Of a stretch of 64,000 nt of DNA, positions 1 to 8,210 are shown piece by piece. The stretch's first letter is position 1. The number at the start of each line of letters is the position of its first letter. Below the pieces are notes generated by a model that saw nothing but the letters and a program-made list of their open reading frames with translations, ran no database searches and was not told where the DNA came from. Position numbers and translations under genes: made by a program. The stretch spans positions 496,001 through 560,000 of the forward strand of contig CP021423.1 in NCBI GenBank assembly GCA_002162075.1, written 5' to 3'. The DNA comes from Armatimonadetes bacterium Uphvl-Ar1. Its GTDB lineage: Bacteria > Armatimonadota > Fimbriimonadia > Fimbriimonadales > Fimbriimonadaceae.

Positions 1-36
1 TATCAGTCGGTAGCGTTAGCTGGATAGCCAGACGAT

Positions 37-504
37 TCACGTTCTTGATCTGATTGGAGTGAGTTGTTGGAGCAGCATTTTCCAGCCGGATTCGGTTTTG
101 ATCCAAGTTGCGCTGATTCGGAGGGGGAGTTCGGTGGGTTTTCCGTTGCGGGTCAGGGTGTACACCTGCTTATATGTCAGGGTAGCGATTTCTGGTGTTG
201 GAAATTTGAACTGCCACTCGGATAGTGCGAAAGAGCTTGGGGCAGGCGGTCGCTTTTCGGGCGGATAGTCGTAGGATTTGATGATTTGAGCTCGGTTGTC
301 TACGGTTCCGACGGGCGAGACTTCCATGTAGTCTGCGTGAAAGATTTGTTCGAAGGTTTTGAGATCAAAGTCAAGCGTTGCTTGGACGTAAGTTGTGGTC
401 AGGGTTTTGATTTCCGCTTCTGGGTCTGCCATGAGAGCTGCCAGCAGGACAAAGTTCAACATGGGAAAAGTATTCTTTGCCTTATCGACAAATGTCTTGT
501 TCAA
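37..504 (-). CDS. DUF4440/SnoaL-like protein (NTF2 fold), probably exported
   Basis: A 155-residue protein, or 141 residues from the internal ATG at 462. The body (EIKTLTTTYVQATLDFDLKT, then ADYMEVSPVGTV and ATWIKTESGWKMLLQQ) has the layout of the DUF4440/SnoaL-like NTF2 fold: N-terminal helices, a 'D-Y-x-E-x-S-P-x-G' strand and a final W-K strand. From the ATG at 462 the protein begins MLNFVLLAALMA, a short signal-peptide-like segment. The longer reading starts with TTG at 504 and overlaps the stop of the upstream AraC gene by four bases (TTGA), so coupling from TTG is also possible. The family binds small ligands or acts as a stand-alone enzyme; no substrate can be named. Family call fairly sure, start uncertain. 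Confidence 0.7.
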   Translation of the reverse strand: MNKTFVDKAKNTFPMLNFVLLAALMADPEAEIKTLTTTYVQATLDFDLKTFEQIFHADYMEVSPVGTVDNRAQIIKSYDYPPEKRPPAPSSFALSEWQFKFPTPEIATLTYKQVYTLTRNGKPTELPLRISATWIKTESGWKMLLQQLTPIRSRT

Positions 505-1214
505 GATTGCGGTTTCTTGAGATTTGGAGTTCGGATAGGGATGTGTTTGTGAAGGGTTTTGTGGAAATGGGAAGCATCGTAGAATCCAAAATTGAGATGC
601 GGGACGGATTCATTGGGGTGAGAGATGAGATGGGGGATCGCGGCGGAAAGGCGTTGGGTTTGGCGAAATTGTGAGACGGTAGTGTGAAAGTGGTTTCGGA
701 ATGAGTGGGCGAGGTGGAATGGCGAGATGCCAAATCGAGTTGCGAGTTCTGAGAGAGTGTCGCTTGATTCTGGATTTGCGATGAGGTAGTCGCGCACTTC
801 AGTGAGCCATCGGGGAGTTTTCCGGTCGGCTGGTCCGGGCGCATTGAGTAGTGCGACAGATTCCTCAATTGTGATCGGATCTAGTTTGTTGGCGAAGAAG
901 AGTAGGGCGAGTTTTTGGGTAATGAATGGCAAATTAGGGTGATCAAGATTGAGTTGGCTGTGGAATAGGAGGCTGATGGCTTGAGTAGGTGCGGAAATGA
1001 TCCGCCTTGACTTTGAACCTGGGGCGAAGACTTGGAGATGGCCGGGATCGGTGGATTGTCGGGGCGATTTCTCAAGGATCCAGGCGCCTTTGGTGATGAT
1101 CCAATACTGGAGAAAAGGGCAATAGGTGCGGTTGTGGGTGTGGCCCTCCGGGAAATCGCAGAGGGTGATTGTGCATTCAGGGGTTGCTACTTCGCGTAGT
1201 TTTGAAAGTGACAT
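501..1214 (-). CDS. AraC-family transcriptional regulator
   Basis: A 237-residue protein with a C-terminal double helix-turn-helix of AraC type at about residues 140-235: 'LSELATRFGISPFHLAHSFR' is helix-turn-helix one and 'HLNFGFYDASHFHKTLHKHI' is the second, with the usual G-F-x-D-x-S-H-F-x-K/R pattern. The N-terminal 130 residues form a cupin-like sensor (TLCDFPEGHTHNRTYCPF). Its stop overlaps the possible TTG start of the DUF4440-like gene, so the two are probably one transcript. The ligand is unknown. Length is a little short for the family (usually 250-300), but both DNA-binding helices are present. Confidence 0.88.
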   Translation of the reverse strand: MSLSKLREVATPECTITLCDFPEGHTHNRTYCPFLQYWIITKGAWILEKSPRQSTDPGHLQVFAPGSKSRRIISAPTQAISLLFHSQLNLDHPNLPFITQKLALLFFANKLDPITIEESVALLNAPGPADRKTPRWLTEVRDYLIANPESSDTLSELATRFGISPFHLAHSFRNHFHTTVSQFRQTQRLSAAIPHLISHPNESVPHLNFGFYDASHFHKTLHKHIPIRTPNLKKPQS

Positions 1215-1275
1215 TGCTTAGCCCTACTTACACTACTCAAGTTGCGACTCGCTAGGTTTCCGGTGCTTGGTGAGA

Positions 1276-2172
1276 TTACGGTTTGATGAACTGTTGAGTT
1301 TCCTGCGAAAACGGCGCGGATGTGAGTGCTCCGGGTCTGGTTGTGCTGAGGGAAGCAGCGGCTACGGCGAATTGGAGGGCTTCGGGGAACGATTTTTGAT
1401 CGAGAAGTTGGGCGAGCAGGGCACCATTGAAAACGTCTCCGGCACCGGTTGTGTCAACGGGAGTAACGGAAGGAGCAGGGCCAAAGAATTCTTCTTCACC
1501 GTTTGACCAATAGCACCCTCTTTTACCGAGTGTGATGATTGCGTTTTGGACCCCGAGTTTGAGGATTGAATGTGCGGCATTGCGGGTGCTTTCTTCACTT
1601 TGTGGAAGTATTCCAGTCAGGGCATGCGTTTCCGTTTCGTTTGGAGTGATGGCGAAAAGGCCATTGATGTCAAATTGGGTCAAGTCTCGGAACGGTGCGG
1701 GGTTGAGAATGGTCTTGGATTGACAGCGAAGGACTTGGCGGATCGCTTCATCGGCGATTTCGAGTTGGGTGAGGATGATGTTGGGCCTGGATTGATCGAT
1801 CGCGGACTGAACATCGTCCGCTGTGAGGGCGAAGTTTGCTCCGGGATTGAGGACAATTTCGTTTTCAGCCTCTTGATTGACGAAGATGATTGCGGTTCCG
1901 GTGGGTTGGTCTGTGCGGTGGATGTGGCGGAGGGAAACGCAGTTATCTGAGATTGTTTGGGCGAGGAAATCGCCATTTGTGTCGTTGCCGAGGCAGGCGC
2001 AGAAATCAACAATGGCCCCTGATCGGGCGGCGGCAACGGCTTGATTCGCGCCTTTTCCTCCGGCGAAAGTGGTGAATTGTTTGGCAGAGATAGTTTCTCC
2101 GGGCTGGGGGAAACGATCTACTGAATAGACCAAATCGGCGTTGGCTGATCCGACGACGAGGGCGGTTGACAT
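1276..2172 (-). CDS. rbsK: Ribokinase (PfkB family)
   Basis: A 298-residue PfkB-family sugar kinase, close to the usual ribokinase length. The N-terminal substrate motif is AGGKGANQAVAAARSGA (about residues 37-53), and the C-terminal ATP/anion-hole motif DTTGAGDVFNGALLAQL (about 240-256) carries the catalytic Asp. The start VVGSANADLVYSVDRFPQPGET is typical of ribokinase rather than fructokinase. It would phosphorylate D-ribose to ribose-5-phosphate in the cytoplasm. The gene is divergent from the LacI gene, and a perfect 18-bp palindrome lies 15 bp upstream of its start, shared with that promoter region, so it is very probably LacI-controlled. Exact sugar specificity is not provable from sequence. 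Confidence 0.92.
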   Translation of the reverse strand: MSTALVVGSANADLVYSVDRFPQPGETISAKQFTTFAGGKGANQAVAAARSGAIVDFCACLGNDTNGDFLAQTISDNCVSLRHIHRTDQPTGTAIIFVNQEAENEIVLNPGANFALTADDVQSAIDQSRPNIILTQLEIADEAIRQVLRCQSKTILNPAPFRDLTQFDINGLFAITPNETETHALTGILPQSEESTRNAAHSILKLGVQNAIITLGKRGCYWSNGEEEFFGPAPSVTPVDTTGAGDVFNGALLAQLLDQKSFPEALQFAVAAASLSTTRPGALTSAPFSQETQQFIKP

Positions 2173-2187
2173 AGCGATAATTGTGGA

Positions 2188-2205
2188 TGACCAAACATTT
2201 GGTCA
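2188..2205. promoter_or_regulatory. LacI-type operator O1, next to rbsK
   Basis: TGACCAAACATTTGGTCA: the arms TGACCAAA and TTTGGTCA are a perfect 8-bp inverted repeat with a two-base centre. The site lies just upstream of the ribokinase start and is one of three copies in the 173-bp divergent intergenic region. Even-centred palindromes of 16-18 bp are the usual LacI-family operator form. Binding by the adjacent LacI protein is inferred. Confidence 0.85.
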
Positions 2206-2290
2206 GTCACAATTTCGCGATATTCCCGGTAAAAATACTAGTTATTGAGTGAATTTCTTGCAAACAGAATCGGTCGGTGTTACAATGCGG

Positions 2291-2308
2291 TGACCAAACG
2301 TATGGTCA
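2291..2308. promoter_or_regulatory. LacI-type operator O2
   Basis: TGACCAAACGTATGGTCA: the same palindrome with one imperfect arm position. It lies 22 bp from operator O3 (start to start), about two DNA turns, so two dimers would sit on the same face. It is in the lacI promoter region. Confidence 0.8.
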
Positions 2309-2312
2309 AGTA

Positions 2313-2330
2313 TGACCAAACAATTGGTCA
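2313..2330. promoter_or_regulatory. LacI-type operator O3, next to the LacI start
   Basis: TGACCAAACAATTGGTCA: third copy of the palindrome, 19 bp upstream of the LacI start codon. Its position suggests autoregulation and control of the downstream prepilin and small membrane protein genes. Confidence 0.82.
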
Positions 2331-2348
2331 ATTTGAAGAAGAAGCTTG

Positions 2349-3371
2349 ATGAGTAGCACGTACTCCCCGAATAAGAAGGTCACTTTGAAGGACATCGCGC
2401 ATGCGGTGGGGGTGAGTCAGTTTACGGTTTCGGTAGTTTTGAATGGGGCGAAGTCGAACACTCGGGTTTCGGACGGTACGCGGGCGAAGATTTTGGATGC
2501 GGCTCGGGAGATGGGGTATTTGCCCAACGCTTTGGCGAGGGCGTTGCGGAATCAAGCGACAAACATTTTGGGTTTGTATTTTGGATACGGGCACTTGGAG
2601 CCTCATGATCCGTTCCATGCGGAGGTGTTGACGGGTTTGCAGCGGGGCTGTGAGATTTGTGAAAAGGATTTGATGATCCATTACTCGTTCCACCGGTATG
2701 GTGTTGACGAAATTTTTGCCGAATTGGCTGGAGGGAAGATCGATGGCTTGGTTTTGATTGCTTCTCCAGATGATCCTTTGGTTGAGCGTTTGCGGGGATC
2801 GAAATTGTCATTTGTGGCGATGACGGATGTGATTCCGGGGGTTCCGGGGGTTATCGCGGATGATGCGGCGGGCTCGGTAGAAATTGCTCGGCATTTGGCG
2901 GGGTTGGGGCACAAGAATGTGATGTATCGCTCTTGTCCAGGGCAGTCGGACTCCGCTTTGCGGAGGGAGGTTGCCTTTATTGACGAGGCGAAACGGTTTG
3001 GGATTGAGACGGTTAGTGTGAAGACATCTGATTGGAAAGGCCGATTGGATGCGGCTGAGATTGATCTATTGGCTCGTCGAAGAGAAAACGGGATTACGGC
3101 GGCGGTGTGCTGGGGTGATCCCAGTGCCTATGCCTTGTTAAGTTATTGCAAATCGAACGATGTTCGTGTCCCTAACGATCTAGCTGTAGTTGGTTTCAAC
3201 GGCATTGAGATGCCTTATGAGCCGGCACATGTTTTGACTACGGTTCGGGCGAATTGGGCACTTGTTGCTCAGCGTGCCGTTCAACTGCTCGTCGATCAAC
3301 TTGACGGCAAGACGGAGATTTCTGATCTCACAGTTTTGCCCGTTGAGTTCTGTCCGGGTGAAACCTCATGA
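2349..3371 (+). CDS. LacI-family transcriptional regulator
   Basis: A 340-residue repressor of normal LacI length. The helix-turn-helix is at residues about 10-30 (VTLKDIAHAVGVSQFTVSVV), followed by the hinge-helix region (LPNALARALRN) and a periplasmic-binding-protein-like sugar domain (NILGLYFGYGHLEPHDPFHAEV onward, ending AVVGFNGIEMPYEPAHVLTTV). The ATG at 2349 is preferred over a TTG one codon earlier because a purine-rich GAAGAAGAAG lies a few bases upstream. Three palindromic operators precede it. The effector is presumably a sugar related to the neighbouring ribokinase and glycosidase genes; this is inference. Confidence 0.93.
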   Translation: MSSTYSPNKKVTLKDIAHAVGVSQFTVSVVLNGAKSNTRVSDGTRAKILDAAREMGYLPNALARALRNQATNILGLYFGYGHLEPHDPFHAEVLTGLQRGCEICEKDLMIHYSFHRYGVDEIFAELAGGKIDGLVLIASPDDPLVERLRGSKLSFVAMTDVIPGVPGVIADDAAGSVEIARHLAGLGHKNVMYRSCPGQSDSALRREVAFIDEAKRFGIETVSVKTSDWKGRLDAAEIDLLARRRENGITAAVCWGDPSAYALLSYCKSNDVRVPNDLAVVGFNGIEMPYEPAHVLTTVRANWALVAQRAVQLLVDQLDGKTEISDLTVLPVEFCPGETS

Positions 3372-3399
3372 TTTCGCCCACTAACGCAAAGAAGCGCTT

Positions 3400-4197
3400 A
3401 TGAAATCCCTCAAAAAATCTTCTGGATTCACCTTGATTGAACTGCTGGTTGTGATTGCGATTATCGCAATTTTGGCCGCGATTTTGTTCCCTGTATTTGC
3501 CCAAGCTAAGGCTGCGGCGAAGACGATCTCCACACTTTCCAATTTGAAGCAGGTTGGAACTTCTGGTCAGATTTATCTGGCTGACTACGATGATGTTGTT
3601 CATCCGCACCGTTTCTCAAATGCGACAGCGGTTCCGGCAATTAACAATGCAGGCTACTACTTCTACCTTGAGCCGTACATGAAGAATCGGCAATTGGTAT
3701 GGGATACGGCTCGTGGCGTCGCTACTGATACATCAAGCAACAACTATGCTTGGTCTCAGGCAACTTCGATTACATTGAATCGCAATGGTTGGTCAAGTTG
3801 GGAAACATTGAACACATTTGTTCGAAGTTACCGAGTTGCTTCCGCTCAGGAAGACATTGCTGATCGCGCAGCCTACATCGTGACTTCACGAACCGATGCT
3901 CCGAGCTTGGGTTATGACTTCACCTCAGATGAAGCTGCATGTCCGGTGGTTGTCAGCCCGAATACGGTTGCAAATACTCGTCTTCAGCGCGCCTATCTTG
4001 GTTCTTTGTTCCACAAAGAAAAGATCGTAACTTCGTTTGGGGACTCCCACGCGAAGAGTGTTCCTAATAAGAGTGTGATGACCTATCATCAAACCGTTGC
4101 TGCTGGCGAGCAGTGTGCAGGATACAACGATCCTCAGTTCATTCCGCCTGCGATCAACCACAAGTTCTGGGGCACCTGGTACGACGCAACCAAGTAA
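3400..4197 (+). CDS. Type IV/II pseudopilin-like protein with H-X9-DG-type C-terminus
   Basis: A 265-residue protein starting with a class III prepilin leader (MKSLKKSSG, cleaved before F) and the hydrophobic helix [19 protein letters not shown], then [20 protein letters not shown]. Near the C-terminus, [19 protein letters not shown] matches the H-x9-DG/DxH-type ending of DUF1559-like pseudopilins. Such proteins are processed by a prepilin peptidase and built into pseudopili or held in the membrane. They are very numerous in Armatimonadota and Planctomycetota, often beside carbohydrate genes. The gene follows lacI by 28 bp and is probably co-transcribed with it. Which cargo or surface function it serves is unknown. 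Confidence 0.88.
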   Translation: MKSLKKSSGFTLIELLVVIAIIAILAAILFPVFAQAKAAAKTISTLSNLKQVGTSGQIYLADYDDVVHPHRFSNATAVPAINNAGYYFYLEPYMKNRQLVWDTARGVATDTSSNNYAWSQATSITLNRNGWSSWETLNTFVRSYRVASAQEDIADRAAYIVTSRTDAPSLGYDFTSDEAACPVVVSPNTVANTRLQRAYLGSLFHKEKIVTSFGDSHAKSVPNKSVMTYHQTVAAGEQCAGYNDPQFIPPAINHKFWGTWYDATK

Positions 4198-4206
4198 GAG
4201 TACGCA

Positions 4207-4410
4207 ATGAAAAAAGAGCTTCACCCTGGTGTAATCATTGCGGCATTGGTATTGGTTATTGGCGCGGCAATTGGCATCTTCGTGATGAGTTCTGGAGGCT
4301 CGACGGAGAAAGTGGATATCACCACACTTGATCCGAAGAGCCTTGAAGACCCGGAACCGCCGAAGCGTGGTCAGCCGGGCTACAAAGAGCGTACAACTGA
4401 CCCTGACTAG
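4207..4410 (+). CDS. Small single-pass membrane protein with acidic tail
   Basis: A 67-residue protein: a short basic start, one membrane helix at residues about 8-28 (VIIAALVLVIGAAIGIFVM), then a hydrophilic, proline- and acid-rich tail (ITTLDPKSLEDPEPPKRG). It begins 9 bp after the prepilin stop, so it is translated with it, and is followed by a terminator hairpin. I do not recognise a named family. The topology suggests a tail outside the cytoplasm, possibly an accessory subunit for the pseudopilin. Confidence 0.75.
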   Translation: MKKELHPGVIIAALVLVIGAAIGIFVMSSGGSTEKVDITTLDPKSLEDPEPPKRGQPGYKERTTDPD

Positions 4411-4438
4411 ACGACATTCCTCTGTTCGATGAGGTCAA

Positions 4439-4468
4439 GATCCCGTACGAAAGTGCGGGATCACTTTT
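4439..4468 (+). terminator. Intrinsic terminator after the prepilin operon
   Basis: GATCCCGTAC, loop GAAA, GTGCGGGATC: a 10-bp stem with one G-U pair and a tetraloop, followed by ACTTTTCCC. It ends about 10 nt before the ABC transporter ATG at 4473, so it separates the lacI-prepilin unit from the exporter operon or attenuates read-through into it. Confidence 0.75.
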
Positions 4469-4472
4469 CCCT

Positions 4473-6404
4473 ATGACTCCTTCAGGCCCAGATTCTGCAC
4501 AAAAGTCGCTTACTAACGGCTATTTGTTCAAAGAACTTTGGAAGGTTGTTTCGCCTTACAAGGGCAAATTTGTATTGAGTATTTGTTTTTTGTTACTCGC
4601 GGTTCCATTGGGTCAGTTCGCTATTTTCTTGACGCGTGATGTGACAAATCAGGCTTTAAACACAACAAGTCTAACTATTCAACAGCGATGGGATACGGTT
4701 ATTTCGATCATCGTGTTACAATTTTGTTTTTGGCTGGCCAGCACGTTACTTTCAACTTGGAGAGAGGTTCTTGAATGGTATGTTTCGATGCGGGCAACGC
4801 TTGATTTACGGCTTAGATATTATCGGCATCTTCATTCTTTGCCGATGAGTTTTCTGAGTCAGTCGGGGGCGGGGGCGCATCTGTACCGCGCCACGGCAGA
4901 CATGGTTTCGCTGTTCCGAGTGGGTAATCGAGTTGAGACTTCTACGCCGGCGGGGCAGATGCCTCCGGAGAGTAAAGAAGTTCAATCTTCTTATTATTAT
5001 TCCAATGACGTTGATCCATATGATCCGGGGGTTATGGGAATTATTACTCGGTCGATGCCTTTGTTTGTCGAGACTCTTTATGCCATGGGTTGGGGGGCTG
5101 TTTTGCTTTATCTCATTGATCCGATGTTGTCGTTGTTTCTAGTGCTTTACATTGTTCCGTTTTCGCTGGTTTCATATTTTGCGTTCAATCGGGTTCGAGT
5201 TGCAGCTTTTGCCTTTAAGGAAGGGGTTGAGAACGAATCAAAAGTACTGCGGGACAGTATTGCCGGTTTGCGAACGATGAAGGCATTTGGGCGGACAACG
5301 CTTCAGTTGAAGAAGTACTTTTTGGCAGCGGGTCAGGCACGCCGAAGTGGGGTTGGGATGTATGGGGAAATGGTGCGAACGCAAAATCTGCTTCAGCAGT
5401 TTATGCGGTGGGCTTTTACAACAGTTGTTTATGTTTATTTGGCACGGCAGATCATTTTGGGCGAGGCGACGATTGGGGATTGGGTCGCAACGGCCCTGCT
5501 TATCGAAGCGGCGCAGATGCCGTTGCAAAACTTTGTTCAGTTGACGCAACTGATCAAGATGCAGTTGGTTCCGATCCGCCGGATTTTTTCAACTTTGAGT
5601 GTCGAGCCTACATTGGTTGACCGAGCGGATGCAGTCGTTCTTGGAGAGATTTCGGGGAATCTGGAGTTTAAGGAGTTAACTTTTGGGTATCGGGAAGATG
5701 AGCCGATCATACATGAACTATCACTCCAAGTGAAGCCGGGAGAATATTTGGGAATTGTTGGGCCAAGTGGGGCGGGCAAGAGCTCGTTGGTGAATTTAGC
5801 TCTCAGACTTTATGGCCCTGATTCGGGACAGGTTCTGGTGGACGGTCATGATTTGCAGACCGTGCAATTGAAGAGTTATCTCTCCCAAGTGGCGTCGGTT
5901 CCTCAATCAACTTATCTCTATGCGGGAACGATTGCGGAGAATGTGTTCTTTGGCAACCCGGACGCAACGGAAGAGGATTTGCAGAGGGTATTGGATGAGT
6001 CGGGGGCTTCGGCGTTTTTGAAGCATCATGCGGATGGAGTTGATACGATGATTTCAGAATCCGCTCCCATTTCTGGCGGGGAGCGTCAGCGGATTGGCAT
6101 TGCGCGGGCGTTGATTCGCGATCCGAAGATTCTGTTTTTGGATGAAGCGACGGCGAGTCTTGATCCGGCGACGGAGGATGCGATTTTGGAAACGATTCAG
6201 CGAATCCGGGGCGGGCGAACAATTTTGACAATTGCACATCGGCTCAAGGCCGTGACACAGTGCGATCGAATTATTGTTTTGGACGAGGGGAGAATTGTCC
6301 AAGAGGGGACGCACGATCAGCTCTTGGCGGTTGATGGACTTTACAGGAAATTGTGGGAGCAGCAGTGGGAGATCGGGAAAGTGAGGGGTGGGGTTCATGA
6401 CTGA
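4473..6404 (+). CDS. ABC exporter half-transporter 1 (permease-ATPase)
   Basis: A 643-residue fused membrane and ATPase protein of the MsbA/type IV exporter kind. The transmembrane domain covers residues about 30-345. The nucleotide-binding domain has Walker A GPSGAGKSS (about 429), signature ISGGERQRIG (about 532), Walker B ILFLDEATASLD (about 552) and the H-loop IAHRL (about 587), all intact. An unusual hydrophilic loop of about 35 residues (RVETSTPAGQMPPESKEV, then SSYYYSNDVDPYDPG) is inserted inside the transmembrane domain. Its stop overlaps the next half-transporter's ATG (ATGA), so the pair is probably a heterodimer. Export rather than import is inferred from the fused architecture and the HlyD-like partner. 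Confidence 0.92.
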   Translation: MTPSGPDSAQKSLTNGYLFKELWKVVSPYKGKFVLSICFLLLAVPLGQFAIFLTRDVTNQALNTTSLTIQQRWDTVISIIVLQFCFWLASTLLSTWREVLEWYVSMRATLDLRLRYYRHLHSLPMSFLSQSGAGAHLYRATADMVSLFRVGNRVETSTPAGQMPPESKEVQSSYYYSNDVDPYDPGVMGIITRSMPLFVETLYAMGWGAVLLYLIDPMLSLFLVLYIVPFSLVSYFAFNRVRVAAFAFKEGVENESKVLRDSIAGLRTMKAFGRTTLQLKKYFLAAGQARRSGVGMYGEMVRTQNLLQQFMRWAFTTVVYVYLARQIILGEATIGDWVATALLIEAAQMPLQNFVQLTQLIKMQLVPIRRIFSTLSVEPTLVDRADAVVLGEISGNLEFKELTFGYREDEPIIHELSLQVKPGEYLGIVGPSGAGKSSLVNLALRLYGPDSGQVLVDGHDLQTVQLKSYLSQVASVPQSTYLYAGTIAENVFFGNPDATEEDLQRVLDESGASAFLKHHADGVDTMISESAPISGGERQRIGIARALIRDPKILFLDEATASLDPATEDAILETIQRIRGGRTILTIAHRLKAVTQCDRIIVLDEGRIVQEGTHDQLLAVDGLYRKLWEQQWEIGKVRGGVHD

Positions 6405-8210
6405 AGCGGAAGCACTGAAATCTTCGGAAAGTCATCGTGAGAACTCTTGGAAAGCCCTTCTATTTGTCTTGCGATTTTTGAAGCCACAGCTGCGAAGATT
6501 ATTCCTGGTGTGTTTGATTGATATTTCAATATCTTTTATCAACTTGGCGATTCCTTGGTTTGGGAAATTTATTATTGACCAGGCGTTTCCGCAAAGAGAT
6601 TGGGATTTGACATTGCAGATTGCGGGGGGATTGCCCTTTTGGTCGCAACAGTTTATGGTCTTTCGGCGTTGCGAACGTATCTTTATAACACGGCAGAGTT
6701 GTTGATTGGGCTTGGGATTCGCCGGGCCATGTATGGTCATTTGCAGAAGCTCTCCATTGATACAATTGAATCTGTTCCGGTGGGACAACAGCAGTTCAGG
6801 ATTACGACGGATGCGGATCGGATTGCCCATATGTTGGTGCGGATTTTGCCGACGGCGGTGATGCTGGTTGAATTTGCATTGATATTGTCAATTGCGTCTT
6901 ATATCGAGCCAGTTTTGACAATGATTGTCATGGGCTTCTTGATCCCTTGGACGGTTTTGTTTATTTGGGTTACTCATTACGGGCGCATTTATGATCGCCG
7001 CCGATTGCGGTTTACGGAGTTGCGTGATTCGGCAATTTTGCAAGCAGCGTCGAGCTTTTCGACTATCAAGTCTTATATGCGGGTGCGGTCAGAGGTTCGG
7101 CGGAACGGTGTTGCGAATATTATGGTTCAGCGGGTTGCAATTCAAGGCTATTTGATTTTGGTGGGATTTGAGTTAGTCACGCAGAGGTTGATCCCTTATT
7201 TGAAGTCGATTACGATCTATCTGTTCTTGATTCGACGGGTGGTTTTTGGCGAGATGACGCTTGGGATGACAGTTCCTCTGATTGCATATCTGTCGCGAGT
7301 GACGTTTCCGCTTGAGCGGATCGTGAACTTTGGGTGTTGGATTTGGCAGACGATGGTTTCTGCGGAGCGATTGATGCATATTATGTTGACCGATCCGGCG
7401 GTTAAGGATCGCCCGGACGCGGTGAAATTGGGGGATGAGTTTGTGGGGAAAGTTTCATTTGAGGGAGTGAGCTTTGAGCGTGAGAGTGTGGGGAATGTTC
7501 TCACCGACGTGAGTTTTGATTTGAGCCCAGGCAAGACGACGGCGATTGTTGGCCCGAGTGGGGCAGGTAAATCCACAGCATTGGGGTTAATGCTTCGGTT
7601 CCAAGATCCGAGCGAGGGCAGGATTACCGTTGATGGGGTTGACCTGAGGGATGTTGACCGAACGAGTTATCTGCGAAAAGTAGGAACCGTGATGCAAGAT
7701 ACGTTCATCTTTTCAGGTTCGGTGGCAGAGAATTTGCGGATTTCCAAGCCGGATGCTTCGGACGAAGAACTTTGGGCGGTGCTTGAGCAGGTGGAACTGA
7801 GGGAATGGGTGGAAGCCCAAAAAGATGGCCTGGCGCATGATTTGGAAGGGGGGACGGGGTTGTCGGCGGGGCAGAAACAGCGCATTGGAATCGCCCGGGC
7901 GATCTTGCCTTCGCCCAAGATTTTGCTCCTCGATGAACCCACATCGGCTCTAGACGTCGAGACAGAAGCGCAGTTGGTAGAAACACTGCGGCAAGTTGGC
8001 AAGGGGCGAACTGTGTTTGTGGTGACGCACCGTTTGGAGACGATTGTTGACGCAGACGAGATATTAGTTTTGGATCGGGGTGTGGTGGTGGAGCGAGGCA
8101 ATCATGGAGAGTTGCAAGAAATGGGCGGGTTGTATGCTGACCTTTACCGATTGCACCGGACTTTTGAAACAGTTGATGGGAAACAGATTATGAATGAGGT
8201 GACACAGTGA
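6397..8210 (+). CDS. ABC exporter half-transporter 2, interrupted by a one-base frameshift
   Basis: The start ATG at 6397 overlaps the stop of half-transporter 1. Reading from it stops at 6705, while the rest of the protein (from ALLVATVYGLSALRTYL to 8210) is in the -1 frame. The junction is a run of six G at 6624-6629: the frames join as LQIAGG-IALLVATVYG if one G is added or if ribosomes slip back one base (codons GCG GGG GGA). The joined product is about 604 residues with Walker A GPSGAGKST, signature LSAGQKQRIG, Walker B LLLDEPTSALD and an intact H-loop THRL. Either a sequencing undercall, a real mutation or programmed slippage; an intact gene is most likely. Confidence 0.85.

Noticed and set aside
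6600-8210. Half-transporter 2 as a shorter protein starting at 6600
   Set aside because: The start would be inside the transmembrane domain; the upstream frame carries the missing first helices and is coupled to the preceding gene.
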